A stretch of DNA of 64,000 nt from Chrysopilus asiliformis (lineage: Eukaryota; Arthropoda; Insecta; Diptera; Rhagionidae), in contig CAXIUK010000006.1 in assembly GCA_964034945.1 (NCBI GenBank), positions 1 to 64,000 on the forward strand, read 5' to 3'. The position numbers and the translations under genes are program-made. A model generated the notes under the pieces. The model was not told the origin of the DNA. It ran no database searches and worked only from the letters and a program-made list of their open reading frames with translations. Positions 25,840-38,542 of this stretch are shown piece after piece. The first letter of the stretch is position 1; each line of letters begins with the position of its first letter.

Positions 25840-28800
25840 GACTGACAGACAGACTGACAGACAGACTGACAGACAGACTGACAGACAGACTGACAGACAG
25901 ACTGACAGACAGACTGACAGACAGACTGACAGACAGACTGACAGACAGACTGACAGACAGACTGACAGACAGACTGACAGACAGACTGACAGACAGACTG
26001 ACAGACAGACTGACAGACAGACTGACAGACAGACTGACAGACAGACTGACAGACAGACTGACAGACAGACTGACAGACAGACTGACAGACAGACTGACAG
26101 ACAGACTGACAGACAGACTGACAGACAGACTGACAGACAGACTGACAGACAGACTGACAGACAGACTGACAGACAGACTGACAGACAGACTGACAGACAG
26201 ACTGACAGACAGACTGACAGACAGACTGACAGACAGACTGACAGACAGACTGACAGACAGACTGACAGACAGACTGACAGACAGACTGACAGACAGACTG
26301 ACAGACAGACTGACAGACAGACTGACAGACAGACTGACAGACTGACAGACAGACTGACAGACAGACTGACAGACAGACTGACAGACAGACTGACAGACAG
26401 ACTGACAGACAGACTGACAGACAGACTGACAGACAGACTGACAGACAGACTGACAGACAGACTGACAGACAGACTGACAGACAGACTGACAGACAGACTG
26501 ACAGACAGACTGACAGACAGACTGACAGACAGACTGACAGACAGACTGACAGACAGACTGACAGACAGACTGACAGACAGACTGACAGACAGACTGACAG
26601 ACAGACTGACAGACAGACTGACAGACAGACTGACAGACAGACTGACAGACAGACTGACAGACAGACTGACAGACAGACTGACAGACAGACTGACAGACAG
26701 ACTGACAGACAGACTGACAGACAGACTGACAGACAGACTGACAGACAGACTGACAGACAGACTGACAGACAGACTGACAGACAGACTGACAGACAGACTG
26801 ACAGACAGACTGACAGACAGACTGACAGACAGACTGACAGACAGACTGACAGACAGACTGACAGACAGACTGACAGACAGACTGACAGACAGACTGACAG
26901 ACAGACTGACAGACAGACTGACAGACAGACTGACAGACAGACTGACAGACAGACTGACAGACAGACTGACAGACAGACTGACAGACAGACTGACAGACAG
27001 ACTGACAGACAGACTGACAGACAGACTGACAGACAGACTGACAGACAGACTGACAGACAGACTGACAGACAGACTGACAGACTGACAGACAGACTGACAG
27101 ACAGACTGACAGACAGACTGACAGACAGACTGACAGACAGACTGACAGACAGACTGACAGACAGACTGACAGACAGACTGACAGACAGACTGACAGACAG
27201 ACTGACAGACAGACTGACAGACAGACTGACAGACAGACTGACAGACAGACTGACAGACAGACTGACAGACAGACTGACAGACAGACTGACAGACAGACTG
27301 ACAGACAGACTGACAGACAGACTGACAGACAGACTGACAGACAGACTGACAGACAGACTGACAGACAGACTGACAGACAGACTGACAGACAGACTGACAG
27401 ACAGACTGACAGACAGACTGACAGACAGACTGACAGACAGACTGACAGATAGACTGACAGACAGACTGACAGACAGACTGACAGACAGACTGACAGACAG
27501 ACTGACAGACAGACTGACAGACAGACTGACAGACAGACTGACAGACAGACTGACAGACAGACTGACAGACAGACTGACAGACAGACTGACAGACAGACTG
27601 ACAGACAGACTGACAGACAGACTGACAGACAGACTGACAGACAGACTGACAGACAGACTGACAGACAGACTGACAGACAGACTGACAGACAGACTGACAG
27701 ACAGACTGACAGACAGACTGACAGACAGACTGACAGACAGACTGACAGACAGACTGACAGACAGACTGACAGACAGACTGACAGACAGACTGACAGACAG
27801 ACTGACAGACAGACTGACAGACAGACTGACAGACAGACTGACAGACAGACTGACAGACAGACTGACAGACAGACTGACAGACAGACTGACAGACAGACTG
27901 ACAGACAGACTGACAGACAGACTGACAGACAGACTGACAGACAGACTGACAGACAGACTGACAGACTGACAGACAGACTGACAGACAGACTGACAGACAG
28001 ACTGACAGACAGACTGACAGACTGACAGACAGACTGACAGACTGACAGACAGACTGACAGACAGACTGACAGACAGACTGACAGACAGACTGACAGACAG
28101 ACTGACTGACAGACAGACTGACAGACAGACTGACAGACAGACTGACAGACAGACAGACAGACTGACAGACAGACTGACAGACAGACTGACAGACAGACTG
28201 ACAGACAGACTGACAGACAGACTGACAGACAGACTGACAGACAGACTGACAGACAGACTGACAGACAGACTGACAGACAGACTGACAGACAGACTGACAG
28301 ACAGACTGACAGACAGACTGACAGACAGACTGACAGACAGACTGACAGACAGACTGACAGACAGACAGACAGACTGACAGACAGACTGACAGACAGACTG
28401 ACAGACAGACTGACAGACAGACTGACAGACAGACTGACAGACAGACTGACAGACAGACTGACAGACAGACTGACAGACAGACTGACAGACAGACTGACAG
28501 ACAGACTGACAGACAGACTGACAGACAGACTGACAGACAGACTGACAGACAGACTGACAGACAGACTGACAGACAGACTGACAGACAGACTGACAGACAG
28601 ACTGACAGACAGACTGACAGACAGACTGACAGACAGACTGACAGACAGACTGACAGACAGACTGACAGACAGACTGACAGACAGACTGACAGACAGACTG
28701 ACAGACAGACTGACAGACAGACTGACAGACTGACAGACAGACTGACAGACAGACTGACAGACAGACTGACAGACAGACTGACAGACAGACTGACAGACAG

Positions 28801-29169
28801 ACTGACAGACAGACTGACAGACAGACTGACAGACAGACTGACAGACAGACTGACAGACAGACTGACAGACAGACTGACAGACAGACTGACAGACAGACTG
28901 ACAGACAGACTGACAGACAGACTGACAGACAGACTGACAGACAGACTGACAGACAGACTGACAGACAGACTGACAGACAGACTGACAGACAGACTGACAG
29001 ACAGACAGACTGACAGACAGACTGACAGACAGACTGACAGACAGACTGACAGACAGACTGACAGACAGACTGACAGACAGACTGACAGACAGACTGACAG
29101 ACAGACTGACAGACAGACTGACAGACAGACTGACAGACAGACTGACAGACAGACTGACAGACAGACTGA
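25840..29169. repeat. 12-bp satellite array between E2 and E3
   Basis: 3.3 kb of AGACTGACAGAC units. Mostly regular, with a substitution at 27449 (ACAGATAGAC) and short phase changes near 26340, 27080, 27965-28050, 28105, 28150, 28365, 28730 and 29005. It ends where the repeat turns around on itself at about 29170. No gene. Confidence 0.96.
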
Positions 29170-29229
29170 CAGTCTGTCTGTCAGTCTGTCTGTCAGTCTG
29201 TCTGTCAGTCTGTCTGTCAGTCTGTCGAC
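29170..29229. repeat. Inverted stretch of the satellite at the 5' edge of E3
   Basis: From 29170 the repeat reads as its own reverse complement (AGTCTGTCTGTC units) for about 56-60 bp, up to the truncated retrotransposon. The centre is CAGACAGACT, GAC, AGTCTGTCTG, that is, two perfect arms with a 3-nt spacer, so the satellite folds back as a hairpin. It is the only place in the window where the satellite is in the opposite orientation. A 3-nt GAC lies between the inverted repeat and the first element base. Confidence 0.9.
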
Positions 29230-30570
29230 TACTGCCTAATTGTTACACTGGACGTTAAAAATGCCTTTAACTCTGCGAATTGGTCGCGCATAACGGAAGC
29301 ACTCGCAGGGTGGAACATACCCACTTACCTGAGCCGAATGGTCGATAGCTACTTTAAGCGTAGGGTTCTAATATATGACACATCCGAAAAGACGGAGTAT
29401 TATGTGACCACTGGTGGAGTCCCCCAAGGGTCAGTCTTAGGTCCGCTCCTATGGAACGCCATGTACGATGGCATACTCCGAGTACCGGTACCCGACGGTG
29501 TCAAGATAATCGGCTATGCTGATGATGTAGCGCTAGTTGTTACGGCGAAATTCTTGGAGGATGCTGTGTCAAAGACCAATATTGCTATCCTGGCAGTGAG
29601 GAGCTGGCTTGGAAAAGCTGGTCTACAACTGGCGGAGCACAAAACAGAGGCAGTGTTGGTCTCAAGTCGCAAGGTGCTGGAGACAGCAATGATAAGGGTC
29701 GGAGACTGTGCAATACGCACGGAACCACATCTCAAGTACCTAGGCGTTTGCATAGATAGCAGGCTGAACTTCAAGAAGCATCTGGAGTATGCTGGTAACA
29801 AAGCTGCTCAGACATGTGCTGAACTGAGTAGAATGATGCCAAATATAGGTGGACCGAAACAGCAGAAGAGGCGACTCCTAAGTGGAGTAGTCAGGTCCAT
29901 AATAATGTACGGTGCGCCAATATGGGCAGACAAAACTAGCGTGTCCTCTTACTGCCATGCAATAGAGGGAACCTACAGAAGATGTGCCCTAAGGATAATT
30001 AGTGCATATCGCACCACATCAACGGATGCAGCACATGTTATTGCAGGTTTGGTCCCCATCGACATTCTTGCAAAGGAAGCGAAGAATCTCTACTATGAGA
30101 GAAAGCAGAAAGGAACCAATCAGGGAGAACGCCAAGTCAGACACAGTAACATAGAAGAGTGGCAGAGGCGATGGGATAGGTCCCGAAAGGGTCGATGGAC
30201 AAGGAGACTGATTCCCAACATCATGGACTGGGTTAACAGGAAGCACGGCGAAGTGAACTACTATGTCACACAACTATTAACAGGACATGGTAGCTATCAG
30301 TCATACCTGCATAGGTTTAAGATTGCAGATAATCCAGGTTGCACGCACTGTGGTGCACTAACAACCGAGGATGCTGAGCACGTATTTTTCCACTGCCCGA
30401 GGTACAATGGGGCTCGAGCGAAATTGCAAGTCATTTGTAACGAGCTGGTGACCCCAGAAAATATAGTGAAGCATATGCTCGAAAGCAGAAAGAATTGGGA
30501 TGCAGTGTGTGACATGGCAGCCTATGTACTGAAGGACCTTGCACAACTGGAGAAAAACAGCAGAACGTAG
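29230..30570 (+). pseudogene. ORF2 C-terminal fragment of E3 (RT palm to CCHC)
   Basis: Open from 29230 to the stop at 30568-30570, in the ORF2 frame. It begins at [13 protein letters not shown], so motif A is present, followed by GVPQGSVLGPLLWN, YADD and the C-terminal C-x2-C-x9-H-x4-C. The endonuclease and the N-terminal RT fingers are absent. No start codon context or promoter; the first in-frame Met is at 29338. A dead fragment, identical in sequence to the other copies as far as read. Confidence 0.92.
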
Positions 30571-30754
30571 TGCGAAGAGGGGCCCTGTAGGCCGCAATCT
30601 CTCCCCGCGAAGTAATGCCTAGCGGTGGTCCCGCGGGGAGCAGAAAGAGTGGGGGTGGTTTTAGTGGGTAAAAATCCCACACCTGGCCGCTTAAGCGGCC
30701 AGAGTCTTTCGAAGATTTCCACCTCCCAATTAAAAAAAAAAAAAAAAAAAAAAA
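29230..30754 (+). mobile_element. R1-clade non-LTR retrotransposon, family 1 copy E3 (5'-truncated)
   Basis: Homology to family 1 starts at TACTGCCTAATTG, equivalent to 16137 in E1, inside the RT domain. All upstream sequence is missing, as is common for LINE insertions in which reverse transcription stops early. It has the same 161-bp 3' UTR, a 23-nt poly(A) (30732-30754) and a GACTGACAG 3' flank. The 5' side is joined to inverted satellite rather than to the forward satellite seen at full-length copies. Confidence 0.95.
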
Positions 30755-33700
30755 GACTGACAGACAGACTGACAGACAGACTGACAGACAGACTGACAGA
30801 CAGACTGACAGACAGACTGACAGACAGACTGACAGACAGACTGACAGACAGACTGACAGACAGACTGACAGACAGACTGACAGACAGACTGACAGACAGA
30901 CTGACAGACAGACTGACAGACAGACTGACAGATAGACTGACAGACAGACTGACAGACTGACAGACTGACAGACAGACTGACAGACTGACAGACAGACTGA
31001 CAGACAGACTGACAGACAGACTGACAGACAGACTGACAGACAGACTGACAGACAGACTGACAGACAGACTGACAGACAGACTGACAGACAGACTGACAGA
31101 CAGACTGACAGACAGACTGACAGACAGACTGACAGACAGACTGACAGACAGACTGACAGACAGACTGACAGACAGACTGACAGACAGACTGACAGACAGA
31201 CTGACAGACAGACTGACAGACAGACTGACAGACAGACTGACAGACAGACTGACAGACAGACTGACAGACAGACTGACAGACAGACTGACAGACAGACTGA
31301 CAGACAGACTGACAGACAGACTGACAGACAGACTGACAGACAGACTGACAGACAGACTGACAGACAGACTGACAGACAGACTGACAGACAGACTGACAGA
31401 CAGACTGACAGACAGACTGACAGACAGACTGACAGACAGACTGACAGACAGACTGACAGACAGACTGACAGACAGACTGACAGACAGACTGACAGACAGA
31501 CTGACAGACAGACTGACAGACAGACTGACAGACAGACTGACAGACAGACTGACAGACAGACTGACAGACAGACTGACAGACAGACTGACAGACAGACTGA
31601 CAGACAGACTGACAGACAGACTGACAGACAGACTGACAGACAGACTGACAGACAGACTGACAGACAGACTGACAGACAGACTGACAGACAGACTGACAGA
31701 CAGACTGACAGACAGACTGACAGACAGACTGACAGACAGACTGACAGACAGACTGACAGACAGACTGACAGACAGACTGACAGACAGACTGACAGACAGA
31801 CTGACAGACAGACTGACAGACAGACTGACAGACAGACTGACAGACAGACTGACAGACAGACTGACAGACAGACTGACAGACAGACTGACAGACAGACTGA
31901 CAGACAGACTGACAGACAGACTGACAGACAGACTGACAGACAGACTGACAGACAGACTGACAGACAGACTGACAGACAGACTGACAGACAGACTGACAGA
32001 CAGACTGACAGACAGACTGACAGACAGACTGACAGACAGACTGACAGACAGACTGACAGACAGACTGACAGACAGACTGACAGACAGACTGACAGACAGA
32101 CTGACAGACAGACTGACAGACAGACTGACAGACAGACTGACAGACAGACTGACAGACAGACTGACAGACAGACTGACAGACAGACTGACAGACAGACTGA
32201 CAGACAGACTGACAGACAGACTGACAGACAGACTGACAGACCTGACAGACAGACTGACAGACAGACTGACAGACAGACTGACAGACAGACTGACAGACAG
32301 ACTGACAGACAGACAGACAGACTGGACAGACAGACTGACAGACAGACTGACAGACAGACTGACAGACAGACTGACAGACAGACTGACAGACAGACTGACA
32401 GACAGACTGACAGACAGACTGACAGACAGACTGACAGACAGACTGACAGACAGACTGACAGACAGACTGACAGACAGACTGACAGACAGACTGACAGACA
32501 GACTGACAGACAGACTGACAGACAGACTGACAGACAGACTGACAGACAGACTGACAGACACGACAGACAGACTGACAGACAGACTGACAGACAGACTGAC
32601 AGACAGACTGACAGACAGACTGACAGACAGACTGACAGACAGACTGACAGACAGACTGACAGACAGACTGACAGACAGACTGACAGAGACAGACTGACAG
32701 ACAGACTGACAGACAGACTGACAGACAGACTGACAGACAGACTGACAGAGACTGACAGACAGACTGACAGACAGACTGACAGACAGACTGACAGACAGAC
32801 TGACAGACAGACTGACAGACAGACTGACAGACAGACTGACAGACAGACTGACAGACAGACTGACAGACAGACTGACAGACAGACTGACAGACAGACTGAC
32901 AGACAGACTGACAGACAGACTGACAGACAGACTGACAGACAGACTGACAGACAGACTGACAGACAGACTGACAGACAGACTGACAGACAGACTGACAGAC
33001 AGACTGACAGACAGACTGACAGACTGACAGACAGACTGACAGACAGACTGACAGACAGACTGACAGACAGACTGACAGACTGACAGACAGACTGACAGAC
33101 TGACAGACAGACTGACAGACAGACTGACAGGACAGACTGACAGACAGACTGACAGACAGACTGACTGACAGACAGACTGACAGACAGACTGACAGACAGA
33201 CTGACAGACAGACAGACAGACTGACAGACAGACTGACAGACAGACTGACAGACAGACTGACAGACAGACTGACAGACAGACTGACAGACAGACTGACAGA
33301 CAGACTGACAGACAGACTGACAGACAGACTGACAGACAGACTGACAGACAGACTGACAGACAGACTGACAGACAGACTGACAGACAGACTGACAGACAGA
33401 CTGACAGACAGACTGACAGACAGACTGACAGACAGACTGACAGACAGACTGACAGACAGACTGACAGACAGACTGACAGACAGACTGACAGACAGACTGA
33501 CAGACAGACTGACAGACAGACTGACAGACAGACTGACAGACAGACTGACAGACAGACTGACAGACAGACTGACAGACAGACTGACAGACAGACTGACAGA
33601 CAGACTGACAGACAGACTGACAGACAGACTGACAGACAGACTGACAGACAGACTGACAGACAGACTGACAGACAGACTGACAGACAGACTGACAGACAGA

Positions 33701-36700
33701 CTGACAGACAGACTGACAGACAGACTGACAGACAGACTGACAGACAGACTGACAGACAGACTGACAGACAGACTGACAGACAGACTGACAGACAGACTGA
33801 CAGACAGACTGACAGACAGACTGACAGACAGACTGACAGACAGACTGACAGACAGACTGACAGACAGACTGACAGACAGACTGACAGACAGACTGACAGA
33901 CAGACTGACAGACAGACTGACAGACAGACTGACAGACAGACTGACAGACAGACTGACAGACAGACTGACAGACAGACTGACAGACAGACTGACAGACAGA
34001 CTGACAGACAGACTGACAGACAGACTGACAGACAGACTGACAGACAGACTGACAGACAGACTGACAGACAGACTGACAGACAGACTGACAGACAGACTGA
34101 CAGACAGACTGACAGACAGACTGACAGACAGACTGACAGACAGACTGACAGACAGACTGACAGACAGACTGGACAGACAGACTGACAGACAGACTGACAG
34201 ACAGACTGACAGACAGACTGACAGACAGACTGACAGACAGACTGACAGACAGACTGACAGACAGACTGACAGACAGACTGACAGACAGACTGACAGACAG
34301 ACTGACAGACAGACTGACAGACAGACTGACAGACAGACTGACAGACAGACTGACAGACAGACTGACAGACAGACTGACAGACAGACTGACAGACAGACTG
34401 ACAGACAGACTGACAGACAGACTGACAGACAGACTGACAGACAGACTGACAGACAGACTGACAGACAGACTGACAGACAGACTGACAGACAGACTGACAG
34501 ACAGACTGACAGACAGACCTGACAGACAGACTGACAGACAGACTGACAGACAGACTGACAGACAGACTGACAGACAGACTGACAGACAGACTGACAGACA
34601 GACTGACAGACAGACTGACAGACAGACTGACAGACAGACACTGACAGACAGACTGACAGACTGACAGACAGACTGACAGACAGACTGACAGACAGACTGA
34701 CAGACAGACTGACAGACAGACTGACAGACAGACTGACAGACAGACTGACAGACAGACTGACAGACAGACTGACAGACAGACTGACAGACAGACTGACAGA
34801 CAGACTGACAGACAGACTGACAGACAGACTGACAGACAGACTGACAGACAGACTGACAGACAGACTGACAGACAGACTGACAGACAGACTGACAGACAGA
34901 CTGACAGACAGACTGACAGACAGACTGACAGACAGACTGACAGACAGACTGACAGACAGACTGACAGACAGACTGACAGACAGACTGACAGACAGACTGA
35001 CAGACAGACTGACAGACGACAGACTGACAGACAGACTGACAGACAGACTGACAGACAGACTGACAGACAGACTGACAGACAGACTGACAGACAGACTGAC
35101 AGACAGACTGACAGACAGACTGACAGACAGACTGACAGACAGACTGACAGACAGACTGACAGACAGACTGACAGACAGACTGACAGACAGACTGACAGAC
35201 AGACTGACAGACAGACTGACAGACAGACTGACAGACAGACTGACAGACAGACTGACAGACAGACTGACAGACAGACTGACAGACAGACTGACAGACAGAC
35301 TGACAGACAGACTGACAGACAGACTGACAGACAGACTGACAGACAGACTGACAGACAGACTGACAGACAGACTGACAGACAGACTGACAGACAGACTGAC
35401 AGACAGACTGACAGACAGACTGACAGACAGACTGACAGACAGACTGACAGACAGACTGACAGACAGACTGACAGACAGACTGACAGACAGACTGACAGAC
35501 CGACTGACAGACAGACTGACAGACAGACTGACAGACAGACTGACAGACAGACTGACAGACAGACTGACAGACAGACTGACAGACAGACTGACAGACAGAC
35601 TGACAGACAGACTGACAGACAGACTGACAGACAGACTGACAGACAGACTGACAGACAGACTGACAGACAGACTGACAGACAGACTGACAGACAGACTGAC
35701 AGACAGACTGACAGACAGACTGACAGACAGACTGACAGACGACTGACAGACAGACTGACAGACAGACTGACAGACAGACTGACAGACAGACTGACAGACA
35801 GACTGACAGACAGACTGACAGACAGACTGACAGACAGACTGACAGACAGACTGACAGACAGACTGACAGACAGACTGACAGACAGACTGACAGACAGACT
35901 GACAGACAGACTGACAGACAGACTGACAGACAGACTGACAGACAGACTGACAGACAGACTGACAGACAGACTGACAGACAGACTGACAGACAGACTGACA
36001 GACAGACTGACAGACAGACTGACAGACAGACTGACAGACAGACTGACAGACAGACTGACAGACAGACTGACAGACAGACTGACAGACAGACTGACAGACA
36101 GACTGACAGACAGACTGACAGACAGACTGACAGACAGACTGACAGACAGACTGACAGACAGACTGACAGACAGACTGACAGACAGACTGACAGAGACAGA
36201 CAGACTGACAGACAGACTGACAGACAGACTGACAGACAGACTGACAGACAGACTGACAGACAGACTGACAGACAGACTGACAGACAGACTGACAGACAGA
36301 CTGACAGACAGACTGACAGACAGACTGACAGACAGACTGACAGACTGACAGACAGACTGACAGACAGACTGACAGACAGACTGACAGACAGACTGACAGA
36401 CAGACTGACAGACAGACTGACAGACAGACTGACAGACAGACTGACAGACAGACTGACAGACAGACTGACAGACAGACTGACAGACAGACTGACAGACAGA
36501 CTGACAGACAGACTGACAGACAGACTGACAGACAGACTGACAGACAGACTGACAGACAGACTGACAGACAGACTGACAGACAGACTGACAGACAGACTGA
36601 CAGACAGACTGACAGACAGACTTGACAGACAGACTGACAGACAGACAGACTGACAGACAGACTGACAGACAGACTGACAGACAGACTGACAGACAGACTG

Positions 36701-36911
36701 ACAGACAGACTGACAGACAGACTGACAGACAGACTGACAGACAGACTGACAGACAGACTGACAGACAGACTGACAGACAGACTGACAGACAGACTGACAG
36801 ACTGACAGACAGACTGACAGACAGACCTGACAGACAGGACTGACAGACAGACTGACAGACAGACTGACAGACAGACTGACAGACAGACTGACAGACAGAC
36901 TGACAGACAGA
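30755..36911. repeat. 12-bp satellite array between E3 and E4
   Basis: 6.16 kb of AGACTGACAGAC units. About 30980-32240 is very regular. From about 32240 to 33200 and from 34170 to 36850 there are repeated single-base gains and losses (for example GACAGACCTGAC, CTGGACAG, GACACGACAG, CAGAGACTG). No gene. Three very long overlapping open frames exist on the - strand only because the unit lacks stops there. Confidence 0.96.
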
Positions 36912-37044
36912 AATCCGGGACCGCTTAAGCGTAGGTTGGGCCTCAAGGAACTGGGGTAGGAGAAACTCTCCGAGGGTATACCCGTTCTCGACTAATACGG
37001 CCCGCCCCCCTGCACACGATGCGCTGGATATACTTACATATAAC

Positions 37045-38542
37045 ATGGACAAAAAAGGAAAAAACAAGGAAAACAACGACGAAAATGCTAGGGAGATAAT
37101 AGGAGATGATACCGTGAACCCTTTTGGGCGGAGCAACACGGTCCAGAGATCCCCTCCCCTGGGAAGGAGTCCCAAACCCCTCTTGGTGGAAAAGAGGAAC
37201 ACACCGGGAGACCAGGGAGCCGTAGAGACTGCAAAAGTGCTGAAAAAGGCGGAGACCACGGATAGCAAGATGCAGATTAGACCGCCGGAGAATGTAATCA
37301 TCAAAGGCAAATTCATGGAGCTACAGTGGCACATCGATGCCCTCATCGACTTTATGCAGGACAAGCATAACATACATGCCGAAATTAGAAGAAAGGCTGC
37401 CCAGATCAAAGACGCATGGCTGGAGGCGGCTTTAGAAGCAGAGGCGTTGAAGACCGCGCGGAGCCGGACAGAACTGGCACCCAAGATACGCAAGGAAGAG
37501 AAATCGATCCAAACCACAGCATCTCGGCATGATCTAAATAGAACCCGGCCGGTAGAACTAGTAGAACTTACAGCGGAGACTCCGAAGCGGTAGAACTTAC
37601 AGCGGAGACTCCGAAGCGGCGCAGAGATGGTGGCGAAAGCGAAAGTTCAAGCCCATCAGGCTTCTCCAATCCGAAGAGACGCAGACAGGCCCCTTCAAAG
37701 GTAGGGATGCTCAAAAGCGCTGTAGAAGGGAGGGAAAAAGAGGGAAAAAAGGAAAAGGTTGAACCAGGATGGAAGGAAGCCCGCGCACTCACCCACGTCC
37801 GCGCGAAACTGAGGAAAAAACCGGCGAAGCCAGACGCCATAGTGGTACATAGCACTGGGGCCGCAAGCTACGCTGACATTTTGAAGAAGGTCAGAAACGA
37901 ACCACAGCTGAGGGATATCGGGAACACGGTCCAGGGGATAAGGAAAACGGCCAAGGGGGACCTACTCATTGAACTGGGAAAACCTGCAGACCCCAATACA
38001 GAACAATACCGAGAAATTATGGGCAAAATCCTAGGTGACAGTGCGGAGGTGCGGATGCTCACACATGAGGTAACGGTTGAGGTCAGAGATCTGGACGAGA
38101 TGAGCTTCATGAAGCCCTATGTAATCAGATTCAAGCCTTGAAGGAACTCCCACCCACTTCAATTCGCTCACTTCGGAAGGCCTACGGTGGAACACAGACG
38201 GCAACGTTGAGCCTACCAGCGCAAATGGCTGCGACATTGTTAAACGTTTGCAGGGTAAAAGTTGGATGGTCGTCTTGCCGAGTACGTGAGAAGGTATCCC
38301 CCACACGCTGCTATAAATGCTTGGCATTTGGTCATATAGCAGTAAGGTGTAATAGCACAGAGGACTGGCACAATAGGTGCTTTAAATGTTCCGAAATGGG
38401 GCACAATGCTAGAGAGTGCAAAGGCAAGGCGTCATGCGCATACTGTAAAGCGGGGAAACTGGAAGACGTGGAGCACCCCACGGGCAGCAGAGCGTGTCCA
38501 GCCTACCAGACGGCGATGAAGGACCTCTATCGTAAGATATGA
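37045..38542 (+). pseudogene. ORF1 gag-like protein of E4, two frameshifts
   Basis: The N-terminal frame (from 37045) ends at 37593 because a 29-bp segment, 37562-37590, is repeated in tandem at 37591-37619, shifting the frame by 29 bp. The middle part is readable from before 37707 to 38141. The 13-bp deletion shared with E1 and E5 (junction at about 38100) then shifts the frame again before the zinc knuckles, which lie in the frame ending 38542. The encoded segments match E5 exactly. The stop overlaps the ORF2 ATG at 38539. Confidence 0.93.
37562..37619 (+). repeat. 29-bp tandem duplication in ORF1 of E4
   Basis: Two perfect adjacent copies of a 29-bp segment that starts TAGAACTTACAGCGG and ends CCGAAGCGG; E1, E2 and E5 have one. 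The segment begins and ends next to short similar words (GG-TAGAA), which fits slippage or repair. Being 29 bp, it breaks the frame. Confidence 0.95.

Noticed and set aside
25709..27085. + strand frame from the 3' UTR through the poly(A) into satellite (458 codons)
   Set aside because: It reads UTR, then Lys from the poly(A), then the satellite register; not a gene. Similar frames occur after E3, E4 and E5.
30431..37517. Giant - strand proteins (over 2,000 residues of SVCQ/SVSL repeats)
   Set aside because: All three - frames lack stops because of the unit itself; the non-repeat tails are antisense of ORF1 and the 3' UTR.
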